A stretch of 13,159 nt of DNA from JALHUF01 sp050014795 (GCA_050014795.1 JBEKCQ010000102.1:1-13159); one strand, 5' to 3'. Shown: positions 1 to 7,294, counted from the stretch's first letter. Translations and numbers: made by a program. Notes: generated from the sequence alone by a model not told the origin.

Positions 1-105
1 GTCTCCATCCGCGCTTACCTCGACGCTTCTTTCTGGACCCTCCTCAAGGACAATGTCAAGACCCGCGTCCTGGCCCGCAGCAACGGTCGCGCGAACCAGT
101 GCTGA
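1..105 (+). CDS. 3' end of an unidentified protein-coding gene (partial)
   Basis: Frame 1 is open from the window edge to a TGA at 103-105 and gives a 34-residue C-terminus that begins VSIRAYLDASFWTLLKD and ends GRANQC. The mix of hydrophobic and charged residues looks like real protein and the flanking sequence changes to repeat DNA soon after the stop, which is why I accept it. The piece is too short to assign to a family. The next gene starts 284 bp downstream with its own promoter-like sequence, so the two are probably not one transcript. Confidence 0.5.
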   Translation, partial: VSIRAYLDASFWTLLKDNVKTRVLARSNGRANQC

Positions 106-127
106 CGAGTCTGTGCGAAAACGCTCT

Positions 128-197
128 TGTAGCGGCGATATCCCCATCGCCGCTCCTGGATTTTCAGTAAGATCGGCGGTGAGACACCGCCGCTACA
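128..197. repeat. Inverted pair of the TAGCGGCGG dispersed repeat
   Basis: TGTAGCGGCG at 128-137 is answered by its exact reverse complement CGCCGCTACA at 188-197. Each arm also contains its own small inverted repeat (GCGGCGAT..ATCGCCGC in the left arm, CGGCGGTG..CACCGCCG in the right). The same unit recurs singly at 3183-3207 and 9296-9320. It occupies the gap between the partial gene and the nitroreductase and could fold as RNA, but there is no T tract after it. Confidence 0.75.
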
Positions 198-272
198 GGT
201 TCCGAAGCGCAGTCTTCACACAGACTCTGAAGCCGTGCCCTTTCACGCAGAAACGGGCGCCACGTTGTCGCG

Positions 273-301
273 TTGACTTGCCGCGGGAGGCCACCTAAGA
301 T
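273..301 (+). promoter_or_regulatory. Sigma-70-like promoter for the nitroreductase gene
   Basis: TTGACT at 273-278 (5 of 6 to the -35 consensus) and TAAGAT at 296-301 (4 of 6 to -10) are separated by exactly 17 bp. Transcription would start near 308, leaving an untranslated leader of about 80 nt before the ATG at 389. The assignment rests on sequence match and position only. Confidence 0.5.
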
Positions 302-388
302 GTTTGGCCCTGACTAATCTCGAATCGAATGAAGACCCACCGCAGACGAAATCGAGTCAAGCCCCAAGCGACGGAAGGGAGACGCGCG

Positions 389-1066
389 ATGAAGAGAGCT
401 GGAGTTATTCTGGGATGTCTATTGATGTTCGTGCTTATGGATACAGTTCTCGGGGCGGCGGAAATCCAGTACACGCCCGAGCAGGAATTTCTCTTCAACA
501 TCCTCAAGACCCGGCGCACGGTGAGGAAGTACAAGTCCACCGCGGTCCCGAAGGAACACATCCTGAAGATTCTGGATGCGGCGCGGATGGCCGCTACCGC
601 CGGCAATCAGCAGCCCTGGAAATTCCTCGTCATCCAGGACCAGGAGAGGCTGACCCGGCCCCGCGAGGAGACGCTGGCGGGGGCGCTCCAGGCGATCGAG
701 GAGAGGGAGAAAACCTCGAAGCAAAAGCTGGACGCGGCGAAAGAAAACGCCAGGAAATACTACGAGGGCATCCTGTCTGCCCCCGTGTACGTTGCCGTCC
801 TGGTGGACACCAAAGCGACCTACCCGGACTTCATCCTCTACGACGGCACCCTGGCGGCAGGCAATCTAATGCTGGCGGCCAGAGCCCTGGGCTACGGCAC
901 GGCTTTCCTTACTTCCGCCATCCCGGAGGACAAGCTGCGCGCGTTTCTCAAGCTCCCGGACCAGTACAAGCTGATTTGCTTCACGCCCATCGGCGTGCCC
1001 GAGGAATGGCCGCCCACGCCGCCCAAGAAGCCGCTGGAAGAAGTGGTGGTGTTTGAATCATTCTAG
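389..1066 (+). CDS. Exported nitroreductase-family protein
   Basis: A 225-residue protein of the FMN-dependent nitroreductase fold, whose members transfer electrons from NAD(P)H to nitro compounds, flavins or quinones. Visible signatures are TRRTVRKY (41-48, the usual phosphate-binding N-terminal motif), AGNQQPW (71-77) and the ALGYGTAFL stretch (166-174) with the conserved glycines; the family is usually 180-230 residues. The first 23 residues form a signal peptide (basic start, long hydrophobic run, LGA-A cleavage site), so the protein is probably exported, which is unusual for a family that normally uses cytoplasmic NAD(P)H. I chose the ATG at 389 because GGAAGGGAG lies 7 bases upstream and because the longer reading from 329 puts 20 charged residues ahead of the signal peptide. 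A cofactor-binding role in the periplasm is inferred; the substrate is unknown. It stands alone, 114 bp before transketolase. Confidence 0.85.
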   Translation: MKRAGVILGCLLMFVLMDTVLGAAEIQYTPEQEFLFNILKTRRTVRKYKSTAVPKEHILKILDAARMAATAGNQQPWKFLVIQDQERLTRPREETLAGALQAIEEREKTSKQKLDAAKENARKYYEGILSAPVYVAVLVDTKATYPDFILYDGTLAAGNLMLAARALGYGTAFLTSAIPEDKLRAFLKLPDQYKLICFTPIGVPEEWPPTPPKKPLEEVVVFESF

Positions 1067-1071
1067 AACTG

Positions 1072-1096
1072 GCGCCGCCGTCTCGGCGGCAAGATG
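1072..1096. repeat. Dispersed palindromic repeat (family B, copy 1)
   Basis: A 25-bp stretch with core CCGTCTCGGCGGCA matches 6054-6078 on the opposite strand at 23 of 25 positions by my alignment. Its GCCGCCGTCTCGGCGGC section is an inverted repeat (GCCGCCG/CGGCGGC). It begins 5 bp after the TAG stop of the nitroreductase gene and fills part of the gap before transketolase. Confidence 0.6.
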
Positions 1097-1180
1097 CGAT
1101 CAGGATGGCGGTGCACCGCGGGGAAGCAGCGAGGACACCGCCGGCACACCTACGATTGTCATGGTCCGGAGGTCCGACGT

Positions 1181-3187
1181 ATGAATTCCAGTCGTGAGCA
1201 ACGCGGTCCACGCCTGAGCGTGGAAGAGTTGCGTCAGGCCGCCGCGGAGATGCGCGCCATCAACCTTGTGGATATTTTCGCGGCCGGTTCGGGCCACCCC
1301 GGCGGGACGCTTTCGATCCTGGACATTGCCGCTGCCCTGTATCTGCGCGTGTTGAACCATGATCCTAAGGATCCCGCTTGGCCCGACCGTGACCGCGTCT
1401 TCTGGTCCACGGGTCACAAGGCGCCCGCGCTGTACGTGGCGCTCGGCAAAGCCGGCTATTTCCCGCTCGACGACACTGTGCTCCTGCGGCAGCTCGGTTC
1501 GCGATTCGAAGGTCATCCCAACTGGCTGAAACTTCCGGGCGTGGAAATTTCCAGCGGCTCGCTCGGCCAGGGCCTCGGCATTGCGGTGGGCGATGCCCTG
1601 GCGGGGAAGCTCCGCGCGAGTCCCTACCGCGTTTACTGCATCATGGGCGACGGCGAGCAGCAAGAAGGCAACATTTGGGAATCAGCCATGGCCGCGGGAC
1701 ACTACCACCTGGACAACCTCTGTGGCATCGTGGACAAGAACGATTTGCAGATTGATGGCTGGGTGCGGGAAGTGATGAACATCGACCCGCTGGCCGACAA
1801 ATACAAAGCCTTCAACTGGAACGTGGTAGAAATCGATGGCCACAACATGGACCAGATTCTGGACGCCTTCGAGCGCGCTCGGGCGACCCAGGGGCAGCCG
1901 ACGGTCATCATCGCACGCACCGTCAAAGGCAAAGGCGTTGCGTTCATGGAGAATCAGGCGGCCTGGCACGGGGTGGCGCCTAACCGCGAGCAGTTTGAGA
2001 AGGCCCTCGTGGACCTCGCCACACCTTCCGTGCCGCGGGAGCGGATTGACGGGCTGCTCGCGCGGGCTGCTGAAAACGCTCAGCAAGTGGCGCGCCAGGC
2101 GAAGGACGCCCTACCCAAATCCCGCCGCGACTATTGGTGGAACGCCGGGCCTACGATGAAAGTCGATATGGATCCCACGCGCATGGGTTTCGGGCGGGGA
2201 TTGGAAATCGCGGGCGCCGACGAACGCGTGGTCACCATCCATGCCGATATTTCCGGCTCGATCCGCATCACGGACTTTGAGGCCAAGCACCCCGAGCGCA
2301 AGCCACGCGTCTTCAGCGTCGGCATCGCCGAGCAGAACATGATGGTGGTCGCCGCCGGCCTGGCCAAGGAGGGACTGATTCCGGTGACGGGCACTTACGG
2401 GGTGTTCGCCTCGGGCCGCTGCTGGGACCAGATTCGCACCACCATCTGCTACTCGAACGTCAACGTGAAAATCGCCGGGGCGCACGGCGGCATCTCCGTG
2501 GGGGCGGACGGCGCGACACATCAGGCGCTGGAAGAAATCTCGCTGATGAGTATCCTGCCGAATATGCACGTGGAGGTGCCCTGCGATTCCGTCGAGACGG
2601 AGCGAGCAACCATCCATTGCTTGCTGGAACTGGTGGGGCCAGCCTACCTGCGCTTCGCGCGCGAGGCTACGCCCGTGGTCACCACGAAAGAGACGCCCTA
2701 CAAGTTCGGCGTGGCCAACGTCATTCGCTACCGCGGCGAAAGGCCCCGGTTCCTCGAGGCCTTCGAGACTTTCCTTTCCACCGACTACGCCGGGGAAGGC
2801 GAGACGGCATCCATCGTGGCCTGCGGGCCGATGGTGGCGGAGGCCATGCGCGCCGCGTCGCTGCTGAAGGAGGAGCACGGCATCGAAACGCGCGTGGTGA
2901 ACGTGCACACGGTGAAACCGCTGGATGTCGCGGCGCTGGTCCAGGCCGCGGACGAAACCCATCTGGTCGTTACCGCGGAGGAGCATCAGGTGGGCGGATT
3001 CGGCAACATCGTTGCCGGAGCTGTCCTGCGTCACCGGCAGGATTTCGCGCGGCCGCTGCTTTTCGATATGGTGGGTGTCCAGGACCGGTTCGGCGTCTCG
3101 GGCAAGCCGTGGGAATTGATGCAGTCGTTTGGGCTGTGCGCCGAACACATCGCCGCGCGCGTCCTGCGGCTCAAGAGACCACTGTAG
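1181..3187 (+). CDS. tkt: Transketolase (full length)
   Basis: A 668-residue thiamine-diphosphate enzyme that moves two-carbon ketol units between sugar phosphates in the pentose phosphate and Calvin pathways; cytoplasmic. Domains run in the usual order: a ThDP-binding half with SGHPGG (37-42) and the cofactor motif GDG (156-158) through N187 in DKND; a pyrimidine-binding half with the catalytic glutamate in GIAEQNM (E384); and a C-terminal domain from about 540 with the closing DRFGVSG (635-641). Length is normal for the single-chain enzyme, although the sequence style (for example AHGGISVGADGATHQ) also recalls the two-subunit transketolases of archaea and Thermotoga, here joined in one chain. 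The ATG at 1181 is chosen for GGAGG 8 bases upstream; an upstream in-frame ATG at 1094 would read through repeat DNA. The TAG stop falls inside a dispersed repeat copy. No neighbour belongs to the same pathway. Confidence 0.96.
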   Translation: MNSSREQRGPRLSVEELRQAAAEMRAINLVDIFAAGSGHPGGTLSILDIAAALYLRVLNHDPKDPAWPDRDRVFWSTGHKAPALYVALGKAGYFPLDDTVLLRQLGSRFEGHPNWLKLPGVEISSGSLGQGLGIAVGDALAGKLRASPYRVYCIMGDGEQQEGNIWESAMAAGHYHLDNLCGIVDKNDLQIDGWVREVMNIDPLADKYKAFNWNVVEIDGHNMDQILDAFERARATQGQPTVIIARTVKGKGVAFMENQAAWHGVAPNREQFEKALVDLATPSVPRERIDGLLARAAENAQQVARQAKDALPKSRRDYWWNAGPTMKVDMDPTRMGFGRGLEIAGADERVVTIHADISGSIRITDFEAKHPERKPRVFSVGIAEQNMMVVAAGLAKEGLIPVTGTYGVFASGRCWDQIRTTICYSNVNVKIAGAHGGISVGADGATHQALEEISLMSILPNMHVEVPCDSVETERATIHCLLELVGPAYLRFAREATPVVTTKETPYKFGVANVIRYRGERPRFLEAFETFLSTDYAGEGETASIVACGPMVAEAMRAASLLKEEHGIETRVVNVHTVKPLDVAALVQAADETHLVVTAEEHQVGGFGNIVAGAVLRHRQDFARPLLFDMVGVQDRFGVSGKPWELMQSFGLCAEHIAARVLRLKRPL

Positions 3188-3207
3188 CGGCGGTGTCCTC
3201 ACCGCCG
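3183..3207. repeat. TAGCGGCGG dispersed repeat overlapping the transketolase stop
   Basis: TGTAGCGGCGG followed by a CACCGCCG arm is the same unit found at 128-197 and 9296-9320. The TAG at 3185-3187 is the stop codon of transketolase, so the repeat supplies the end of the gene. It can form a hairpin (CGGCGGTG/CACCGCCG) directly after the stop but has no T tract. Confidence 0.75.
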
Positions 3208-3219
3208 TTTTCGCCGGCC

Positions 3220-3288
3220 GGCGCAGACCTTCTCAGGTCTGCGAGGAACGCTTCGGGTTGGGGACCGCAGATTGGAAGGGTCTGCGCC
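3220..3288. repeat. 69-bp mini-element with 10-bp terminal inverted repeats (family C, copy 1)
   Basis: The element starts GGCGCAGACC (3220-3229) and ends GGTCTGCGCC (3279-3288), exact reverse complements. Inside, CGCAGACCT-TCTC-AGGTCTGCG (3222-3243) makes a 9-bp hairpin. A near-identical copy lies at 4023-4090 and shortened copies lie at 4610-4660 and 9453-9472. It encodes nothing and fits a REP- or MITE-like non-autonomous repeat; no transposase is in the window. Confidence 0.75.
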
Positions 3289-3385
3289 ATCCACGAGGGG
3301 TTGTGTGGTATTCTGCCGCCGTCAGAAACGCCAAAAAGGAAATCCTGGCTTAGAGGTAGAACCACAGGGATACGCAGGAGGAAAA

Positions 3386-3928
3386 ATGAAATCCTTTGCT
3401 TCGTTAATGAAAACGTGCGCACTCGTAGGGATTTGCGTTTGGTTCGCGGTGGCGGGGGGCGTCGCGGCGAGCCCACAGCAAGAGCCAGCCGCCGGCCCCT
3501 TTGCGACCAAGGCCAAGGTTCAGGTCAAGTCGGAAGACACAGTGATCCCGCTCAAGCGCGAAGAGCAGATCGCGTTCATGTTCGTCTCCGCCATCAGCAG
3601 CCTGGAGGACGATTGCGGGCGCTCCGCCGCCGAGCCCTGCACGCTCGCGGCGCTCATCCGCGGCCCCAAGTCCAAGGACGCTGGCTGGCCGATGGGCAAG
3701 CTCAAGTTCGACCCAACCACCACCGACCCGAACTACACGTACAAGGTCGTGCTGGAGGAGCGCAAATGGGAGATCTGGGCCAATCCGCGCAAACCGGGCC
3801 TCGGAGGTTTTTACGTCATACATGCGTTCGGAGGCGGAACGTATTACAACCCCGCCGGACCCGCCACCGAGAAGGACAAGAAAATCACCGAGAACTCGAT
3901 TGAGGGGGACTTGTTTATGGAACAGTAG
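3386..3928 (+). CDS. Small secreted protein of unknown function
   Basis: A 180-residue protein with a signal peptide (residues 1-28: charged MKSFASLMK, hydrophobic core ALVGICVWFAVAGG, cleavage near VAA-SP). The mature part has two cysteines close together (C77 and C85) that could form a disulfide, and a C-terminal half rich in Tyr, Trp, Gly and Pro (TDPNYTYK, GFYVIHAFGGGTYYNP). That half loosely resembles the globular part of pseudopilin-like proteins, but the methylated N-terminal helix of a pilin is absent, so I do not assign it. The ATG at 3386 has AGGAGG 4 bases upstream; the longer in-frame ORF from 3272 would place repeat-derived residues ahead of the signal peptide. It sits alone between two copies of the family C repeat. 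I do not recognise the family. Confidence 0.75.
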   Translation: MKSFASLMKTCALVGICVWFAVAGGVAASPQQEPAAGPFATKAKVQVKSEDTVIPLKREEQIAFMFVSAISSLEDDCGRSAAEPCTLAALIRGPKSKDAGWPMGKLKFDPTTTDPNYTYKVVLEERKWEIWANPRKPGLGGFYVIHAFGGGTYYNPAGPATEKDKKITENSIEGDLFMEQ

Positions 3929-4022
3929 CGCGGGCGCTCTTGAATCGGAGGGGCGCTTCGCGAAGCACCCGCCAATAGGGCACATCACGATGCCCCCTAC
4001 ACCCCTACAGCTCACGCAGGCT

Positions 4023-4090
4023 GGCGCAGACCTTCTCAGGTCTGCGAGGAACGCTTCGGGTTGGGACCGCAGATTGGAAGGGTCTACGCC
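4023..4090. repeat. Mini-element family C, copy 2
   Basis: It matches 3220-3288 over its whole length with one single-base deletion (TTGGGACC for TTGGGGACC) and one substitution, in the right end (GGTCTACGCC for GGTCTGCGCC). The 9-bp hairpin in the left half is intact. It lies between two convergent genes, so the two copies flank the secreted-protein gene in the same orientation. Confidence 0.75.
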
Positions 4091-4135
4091 AGCCACGCAC
4101 CTCCGGCAACAACCCCGCCCTCCGTTGCCCCGCCG

Positions 4136-4414
4136 CTACTTCACACCGGTCACCTTGCCATCATGGAACTCCACGGTCATATTCTTGTACTTGTAGAGAA
4201 CCTTTTCGCCCAAGTCCACCTTGGTTTCCGGTAACCCCAGCGCAGCCTCGACGTCTGCCGGTGTCATCCCGAGCTTGACTTCCTTGACGAATGCGCCGCT
4301 TTTCTTCTTTTCCTTGTCAACTGTACGCGAAGCGGCCTTTACTATTCTGACGATGAAGAAAATCACCAGAATTCCAGTCAAAATTAATAGAAGACGACCC
4401 ACAGGATCGTCCAT
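4136..4414 (-). CDS. Small membrane-anchored BamE-like (SmpA/OmlA-fold) protein
   Basis: A 92-residue protein with one N-terminal membrane helix (about 7-27, LLLILTGILVIFFIV), a short basic linker (KEKKK) and a small C-terminal domain. That domain has the pattern of the BamE/SmpA fold: LGMTPADVEAALGLPETK (48-65), then YKYKNMTVEFHDGKVTGV, i.e. a helix ending in G-x-P followed by beta strands. In known members this fold serves outer-membrane assembly or is a general binding module; BamE itself is a lipoprotein, whereas this one has a membrane helix and no lipobox, so its role is unknown. Start: GGAGGG 7 bases upstream of the ATG. The TAG stop (4136-4138) opens into TAGCGGCGG repeat sequence. 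Similar short proteins are common, and I am confident of the gene but not of a function. Confidence 0.75.
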   Translation of the reverse strand: MDDPVGRLLLILTGILVIFFIVRIVKAASRTVDKEKKKSGAFVKEVKLGMTPADVEAALGLPETKVDLGEKVLYKYKNMTVEFHDGKVTGVK

Positions 4415-4448
4415 TTGAGTACCCTCCTTCGGGGTTTGGGATCATGGC

Positions 4449-4607
4449 TCATTTGCCGCACCCGACAGCATGGGTGTGGGACTCTATGAATGCCTTGAGG
4501 CGTATTCCCGTTTCATACGCCTCCCAATTCTCGATTCTCTCGCCGGTCTTGGGATCGTGGAGCTCAAATACGTCATTCGTATCCGGGCTGGTTATGGACG
4601 TGCATCC
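4449..4607 (-). pseudogene. Remnant of an unidentified gene cut by a repeat
   Basis: The minus strand carries a protein-like 52-residue reading ending in a TGA at 4449-4451, including VFELHDPKTGERIENWEAYE and FIESHTHAV. Composition (Glu, Asp, His, aromatic residues spaced evenly) looks like real coding sequence. Going upstream, the frame passes straight into family C repeat DNA at about 4610; the only in-frame ATG (4661) is inside that repeat and has no ribosome binding site. I read this as the 3' end of a gene whose 5' part was lost when the repeat arrived. It could instead be a short expressed ORF. No family is recognised. Confidence 0.4.
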
Positions 4608-4609
4608 GC

Positions 4610-4660
4610 GGGGAACGCTTCGGGCTGGGGACCGCAGACCCACAGGGTCTGCGCCATCCA
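4610..4660. repeat. Mini-element family C, copy 3 (left end missing)
   Basis: From GGGAACGCTTCGGG to GGTCTGCGCC it matches the right two thirds of the copies at 3220-3288 and 4023-4090, but the left hairpin is absent. It carries instead a perfect inner hairpin, CGCAGACCC-ACA-GGGTCTGCG (4633-4653). It directly abuts the gene remnant at 4449-4607. Confidence 0.65.
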
Positions 4661-4673
4661 ACGGGAGTGGCAG

Positions 4674-4701
4674 TCCCGTCTACCGTATCCCGTCTACCGT
4701 G
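4674..4701. repeat. Two tandem copies of a 14-bp unit
   Basis: TCCCGTCTACCGT plus one variable base is repeated at 4674-4687 and 4688-4701. It lies 9 bp before the end of the aminotransferase gene, between that gene and the family C copy. No coding or known regulatory role is visible. Confidence 0.6.
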
Positions 4702-4709
4702 TACTGTTC

Positions 4710-5903
4710 CTACAGATTCTTCCTGACCCAGTTCTCGACCCGCTCCAGCGCTTTCTGAATATTCTCCACCGAATTGGCGTAGGAGAAACGCAAGTATCCC
4801 TCGCCCCAGGCGCCGAACGCCGTACCCGACAGGCAGGCGACGCCAGCTTCGCTCAGCAGGGGCTCGGCCAGGGCCCGCGAGGTCCGCTTCGTGCCGGCAA
4901 TGTTGGGGAAAACGTAGAAGGCGCCACGGGGCATGGGGCAGTGGAAGCCGGGGATGCGGTTCAGGCCCTCGACAATCACGCTGCGGCGCCGGCGAAATTC
5001 CTCCCGGATCTGGTCCACCGAGGTCTGGTCACCGCGCAGGGCGGCGACGCCGGCCATCTGCGTAAAGCCGGCGGTGCAGGAATTGGAGTTGGTCATGAGC
5101 AGCGCCACCTGCCGGGCGAGATCCGCGCGCATCACGCCATAGCCTAGCCGCCAGCCCGTCATGGCGAAGGTTTTCGAGAAGCCGTCCAGGATGATGGTGC
5201 GCTCCTTCATGCCGGGAAACTGGGTGATGCTCACGTGCTCGCCTTCGTAAATCAGGCGGTTATAGATTTCGTCGGAAAGCACGAAGATGTCACGGCCGGC
5301 GAGCGCCTCGGCCAGGGCCGCGATGGTGGCCCGGCTCATGACGCCGCCCGTGGGATTGTGCGGCGAATTGAGAATAATCAGCCGCGTGCGGTCGGTGATC
5401 TTCTCCAGGATCTCGCCCACGTCCGCGTCAAAATCGCGGTCCTCGCGCAGGGCGTAAGGAACGGGTCGCCCGTTCACGAAGTGGATCATGGACTCGTAGA
5501 TCGGAAAGCCGGGATTCGGGTAGAGGACTTCGTCGTCTTGGTTGACGAGCGCCAGGATGGTGAAAAACATGATGGGCTTTCCACCCGGCGTGATAACCAC
5601 CTCGGCGGGATCGACGCGGATCCCGCGGCGCTGGCCGACATCCTCGGCCACCGCTTGGCGGAGCTGGGGCAGCCCGGCGGGAGGGCCGTAGTGCGTCCAG
5701 CCGTCGCGCAGGGCGTGCGCCGCCGCCTCGATAATGTGCGGGGCCGTGGGGAAGTCGGGCTCGCCGATTTCGAGATGGACGATTTCTTTGCCGCGCGCCT
5801 CGAGCTCCCGCGCGCGCACCAGGACTTCGAAGGCGCTCTCCGTACCGAGGCGGGACATTCGCTCCGCCAGCCGCAGCTTCTTTTCTCCAACCGGGATCGT
5901 CAT
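4710..5903 (-). CDS. Class I/II PLP-dependent aminotransferase
   Basis: A 397-residue fold-type I aminotransferase of the aspartate aminotransferase group; these cytoplasmic enzymes exchange amino groups between amino acids and 2-oxo acids. Signatures: GEPDF (47-51), HYGPPAG (71-77), NPTGG (183-187), SDEIY (210-214, with D211 to bind the pyridine nitrogen), SKTFAMTGWRLGY (243-255, K244 forming the Schiff base) and LRFSYA (371-376, R372 for the substrate carboxylate). Length is typical (380-400). Substrate cannot be read from sequence; aspartate, alanine and aromatic specificities all occur in this group. The start at 5903 gives MTIPVGEKKLRLAERMSRLG, the usual N-terminus; its ribosome site (AAAGG) is weak, and in-frame ATGs at 5936 and 6056 are possible but add unrelated residues. 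The nearest same-strand gene upstream ends 197 bp away across repeat DNA. Confidence 0.93.
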   Translation of the reverse strand: MTIPVGEKKLRLAERMSRLGTESAFEVLVRARELEARGKEIVHLEIGEPDFPTAPHIIEAAAHALRDGWTHYGPPAGLPQLRQAVAEDVGQRRGIRVDPAEVVITPGGKPIMFFTILALVNQDDEVLYPNPGFPIYESMIHFVNGRPVPYALREDRDFDADVGEILEKITDRTRLIILNSPHNPTGGVMSRATIAALAEALAGRDIFVLSDEIYNRLIYEGEHVSITQFPGMKERTIILDGFSKTFAMTGWRLGYGVMRADLARQVALLMTNSNSCTAGFTQMAGVAALRGDQTSVDQIREEFRRRRSVIVEGLNRIPGFHCPMPRGAFYVFPNIAGTKRTSRALAEPLLSEAGVACLSGTAFGAWGEGYLRFSYANSVENIQKALERVENWVRKNL

Positions 5904-6037
5904 TTGTGACCTTTTGTCTTTAATCTTGTGCCCCATGCACCAGCGGTGGGACATCGGCAGGATATTCTTACAGCACGAGAAAGTCCAGAGTGGCCGACGA
6001 CATACACCGGGCGCAACTCGTGCTCCCTTACGTGGGT

Positions 6038-6081
6038 GTAGCGCCGGCATGGTCATCGTGCCGCCGAGACGGAGGCGCTAC
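6038..6081. repeat. Inverted repeat containing family B copy 2
   Basis: GTAGCGCC at 6038-6045 pairs with GGCGCTAC at 6074-6081. Between them, 6054-6078 is the reverse-complement copy of the repeat at 1072-1096. Outer flanks also pair partly (ACGTGGGT on the left, ACCACGTG on the right). The element lies between the aminotransferase and the P1 peptidase gene and runs into the peptidase stop codon. Confidence 0.6.
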
Positions 6082-6100
6082 GGCCGCACCACGTGCGCCC

Positions 6101-7294
6101 CTACCTGTCTGCTCCCGCCAGCCGGTTGTATTTCCTCAGCACTTCCTTGAGGCGGTCATGTGGGATGGCGATGGCCTTGTGGTGGTCAACGCCGGTCATG
6201 GTCTCAGCGGCGACCAGCGCGTTGACGATGGCTTCCTCGGTGGCCTCGACGGTGGCTTCAAAGATCGGGTCCATTCGATCGTTGGGCAGCATATTAAGCT
6301 GGGAGGTACCCGAAGGCTTTGCCGCGCGCGCGTTGGCTGTGGAGAAGGCGATGAAGATGTCGCCGGAACCATTGCCGGAGGTGCTGCCGGTGCGCGCCAG
6401 CCCCAGCGAAGCGCGGCGCGCCAGGCGCTTCAGTTGGTGAGGGAGCAGCGGCGCGTCCGTGGCCACGGTGATGATGATGGAGCCGGTGTCGGCCTGATTA
6501 GAAGAGGCCGCACCGCTCCAGACCTTGTCCCCGGCAATCTCGCGGCCCACGGGGACGCCGGCGATGCGCAGCTGCTCGCGCCCGCCGCAGTTGCACTGCA
6601 CCAGCACTCCCACCGTGTAACCGCCGGATCTTGCGTCCAGCTGGCGCGACGCCGTCCCGATGCCGCCTTTGAATTCGTAGCAAACCATTCCCGTTCCGCC
6701 CCCGACGTTGCCTTCGGCCACGGGTCCGGGCCGAGCGCCATCCAAAGCCTGGAGCGTGTGCTCGGGCTTGACGTGGAAGCCGTTCACGTCGTTCAGAAAG
6801 CCGTCGTAAGTTTCCGCCACCACGGGCAGCGACCACCAGTAGCCCGAGTCATCGGGTCCGCCGCGCTTCACGCGCCAAGCGATGACCGCGTCGCGCACCA
6901 CGCCGACGCTGTGCGTGTTGGTTATCATCACCGGCCCTTCCAGGAAGCCTGACTCTTCCACCCAAGTTGTCCCCGTCATCTCGCCGTTGCCATTCAGAGA
7001 GAACCAGCCGGCAAAGACCGGGTCGCTTGACTGCTTGCCGCGCGGCAAGATGGCCGTCACGCCCGTCCGGACCGGTCCTTTGCCCACGGTCAGCTTCCCG
7101 TCGCCGGAGATCAGCGTGGTGTGGCCGACCTCGACGCCCTTGACGTCCGTGATGGCATTGAGCGGCCCGGGCGTCCCATCGAAAGGAATCCCCAGGTCGC
7201 GAGCGCGCGGCTTGTTCTGTGCGAGCACGAACTGGCAGGCGACGACCAGCATCAGGAAGCCTGTAACAGCAAGAGTGGACACTTTTCTGTTCAT
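6101..7294 (-). CDS. Exported P1-family peptidase (DmpA / L-aminopeptidase type)
   Basis: A 397-residue protein matching the P1 (DmpA/BapA) family, N-terminal nucleophile hydrolases that release N-terminal amino acids or beta-amino acids from peptides. Characteristic stretches are GTPGPLNAITDVKGVEVGH (40-58), EGNVGGGTGMVCYEFKGG (194-211) and DTGSIIITVATDAPLLP (269-285). In this family the precursor cuts itself before the nucleophilic serine; here that would be between G271 and S272. The N-terminus is a signal peptide (MNRKVSTLAV then a hydrophobic run). It offers two cleavage readings: VLA-QN for a soluble secreted enzyme, or VVA-C20 for a lipoprotein. The start at 7294 has GGAGAAG about 6 bases upstream; longer in-frame starts read into the divergent promoter region. 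It is divergent from an amino acid permease, consistent with release and uptake of amino acids, which is inference. Confidence 0.92.
   Translation of the reverse strand: MNRKVSTLAVTGFLMLVVACQFVLAQNKPRARDLGIPFDGTPGPLNAITDVKGVEVGHTTLISGDGKLTVGKGPVRTGVTAILPRGKQSSDPVFAGWFSLNGNGEMTGTTWVEESGFLEGPVMITNTHSVGVVRDAVIAWRVKRGGPDDSGYWWSLPVVAETYDGFLNDVNGFHVKPEHTLQALDGARPGPVAEGNVGGGTGMVCYEFKGGIGTASRQLDARSGGYTVGVLVQCNCGGREQLRIAGVPVGREIAGDKVWSGAASSNQADTGSIIITVATDAPLLPHQLKRLARRASLGLARTGSTSGNGSGDIFIAFSTANARAAKPSGTSQLNMLPNDRMDPIFEATVEATEEAIVNALVAAETMTGVDHHKAIAIPHDRLKEVLRKYNRLAGADR

Noticed and set aside
389..445. Lipoprotein signal in the nitroreductase (ILGC)
   Set aside because: The cysteine is residue 10, inside the hydrophobic core and too early; a standard cleavage site follows at LGA-A.
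2111..3202. Long minus-strand ORF (363 residues) opposite transketolase
   Set aside because: It is the antisense shadow of a strongly conserved gene with GC-rich third positions; the translation is rich in His, Arg and Gly without motifs.
3208..3385. Intrinsic terminator after transketolase
   Set aside because: Hairpins are present from the repeats, but no run of T follows any of them.
2617..3903. Plus-strand ORF of 428 residues spanning the transketolase end and the secreted-protein gene
   Set aside because: It overlaps two well supported genes in another frame and translates as Arg/Gly/Ala-rich sequence.
5990..6952. Plus-strand ORF opposite the P1 peptidase
   Set aside because: Antisense to a clear family member; its start lies in repeat DNA.
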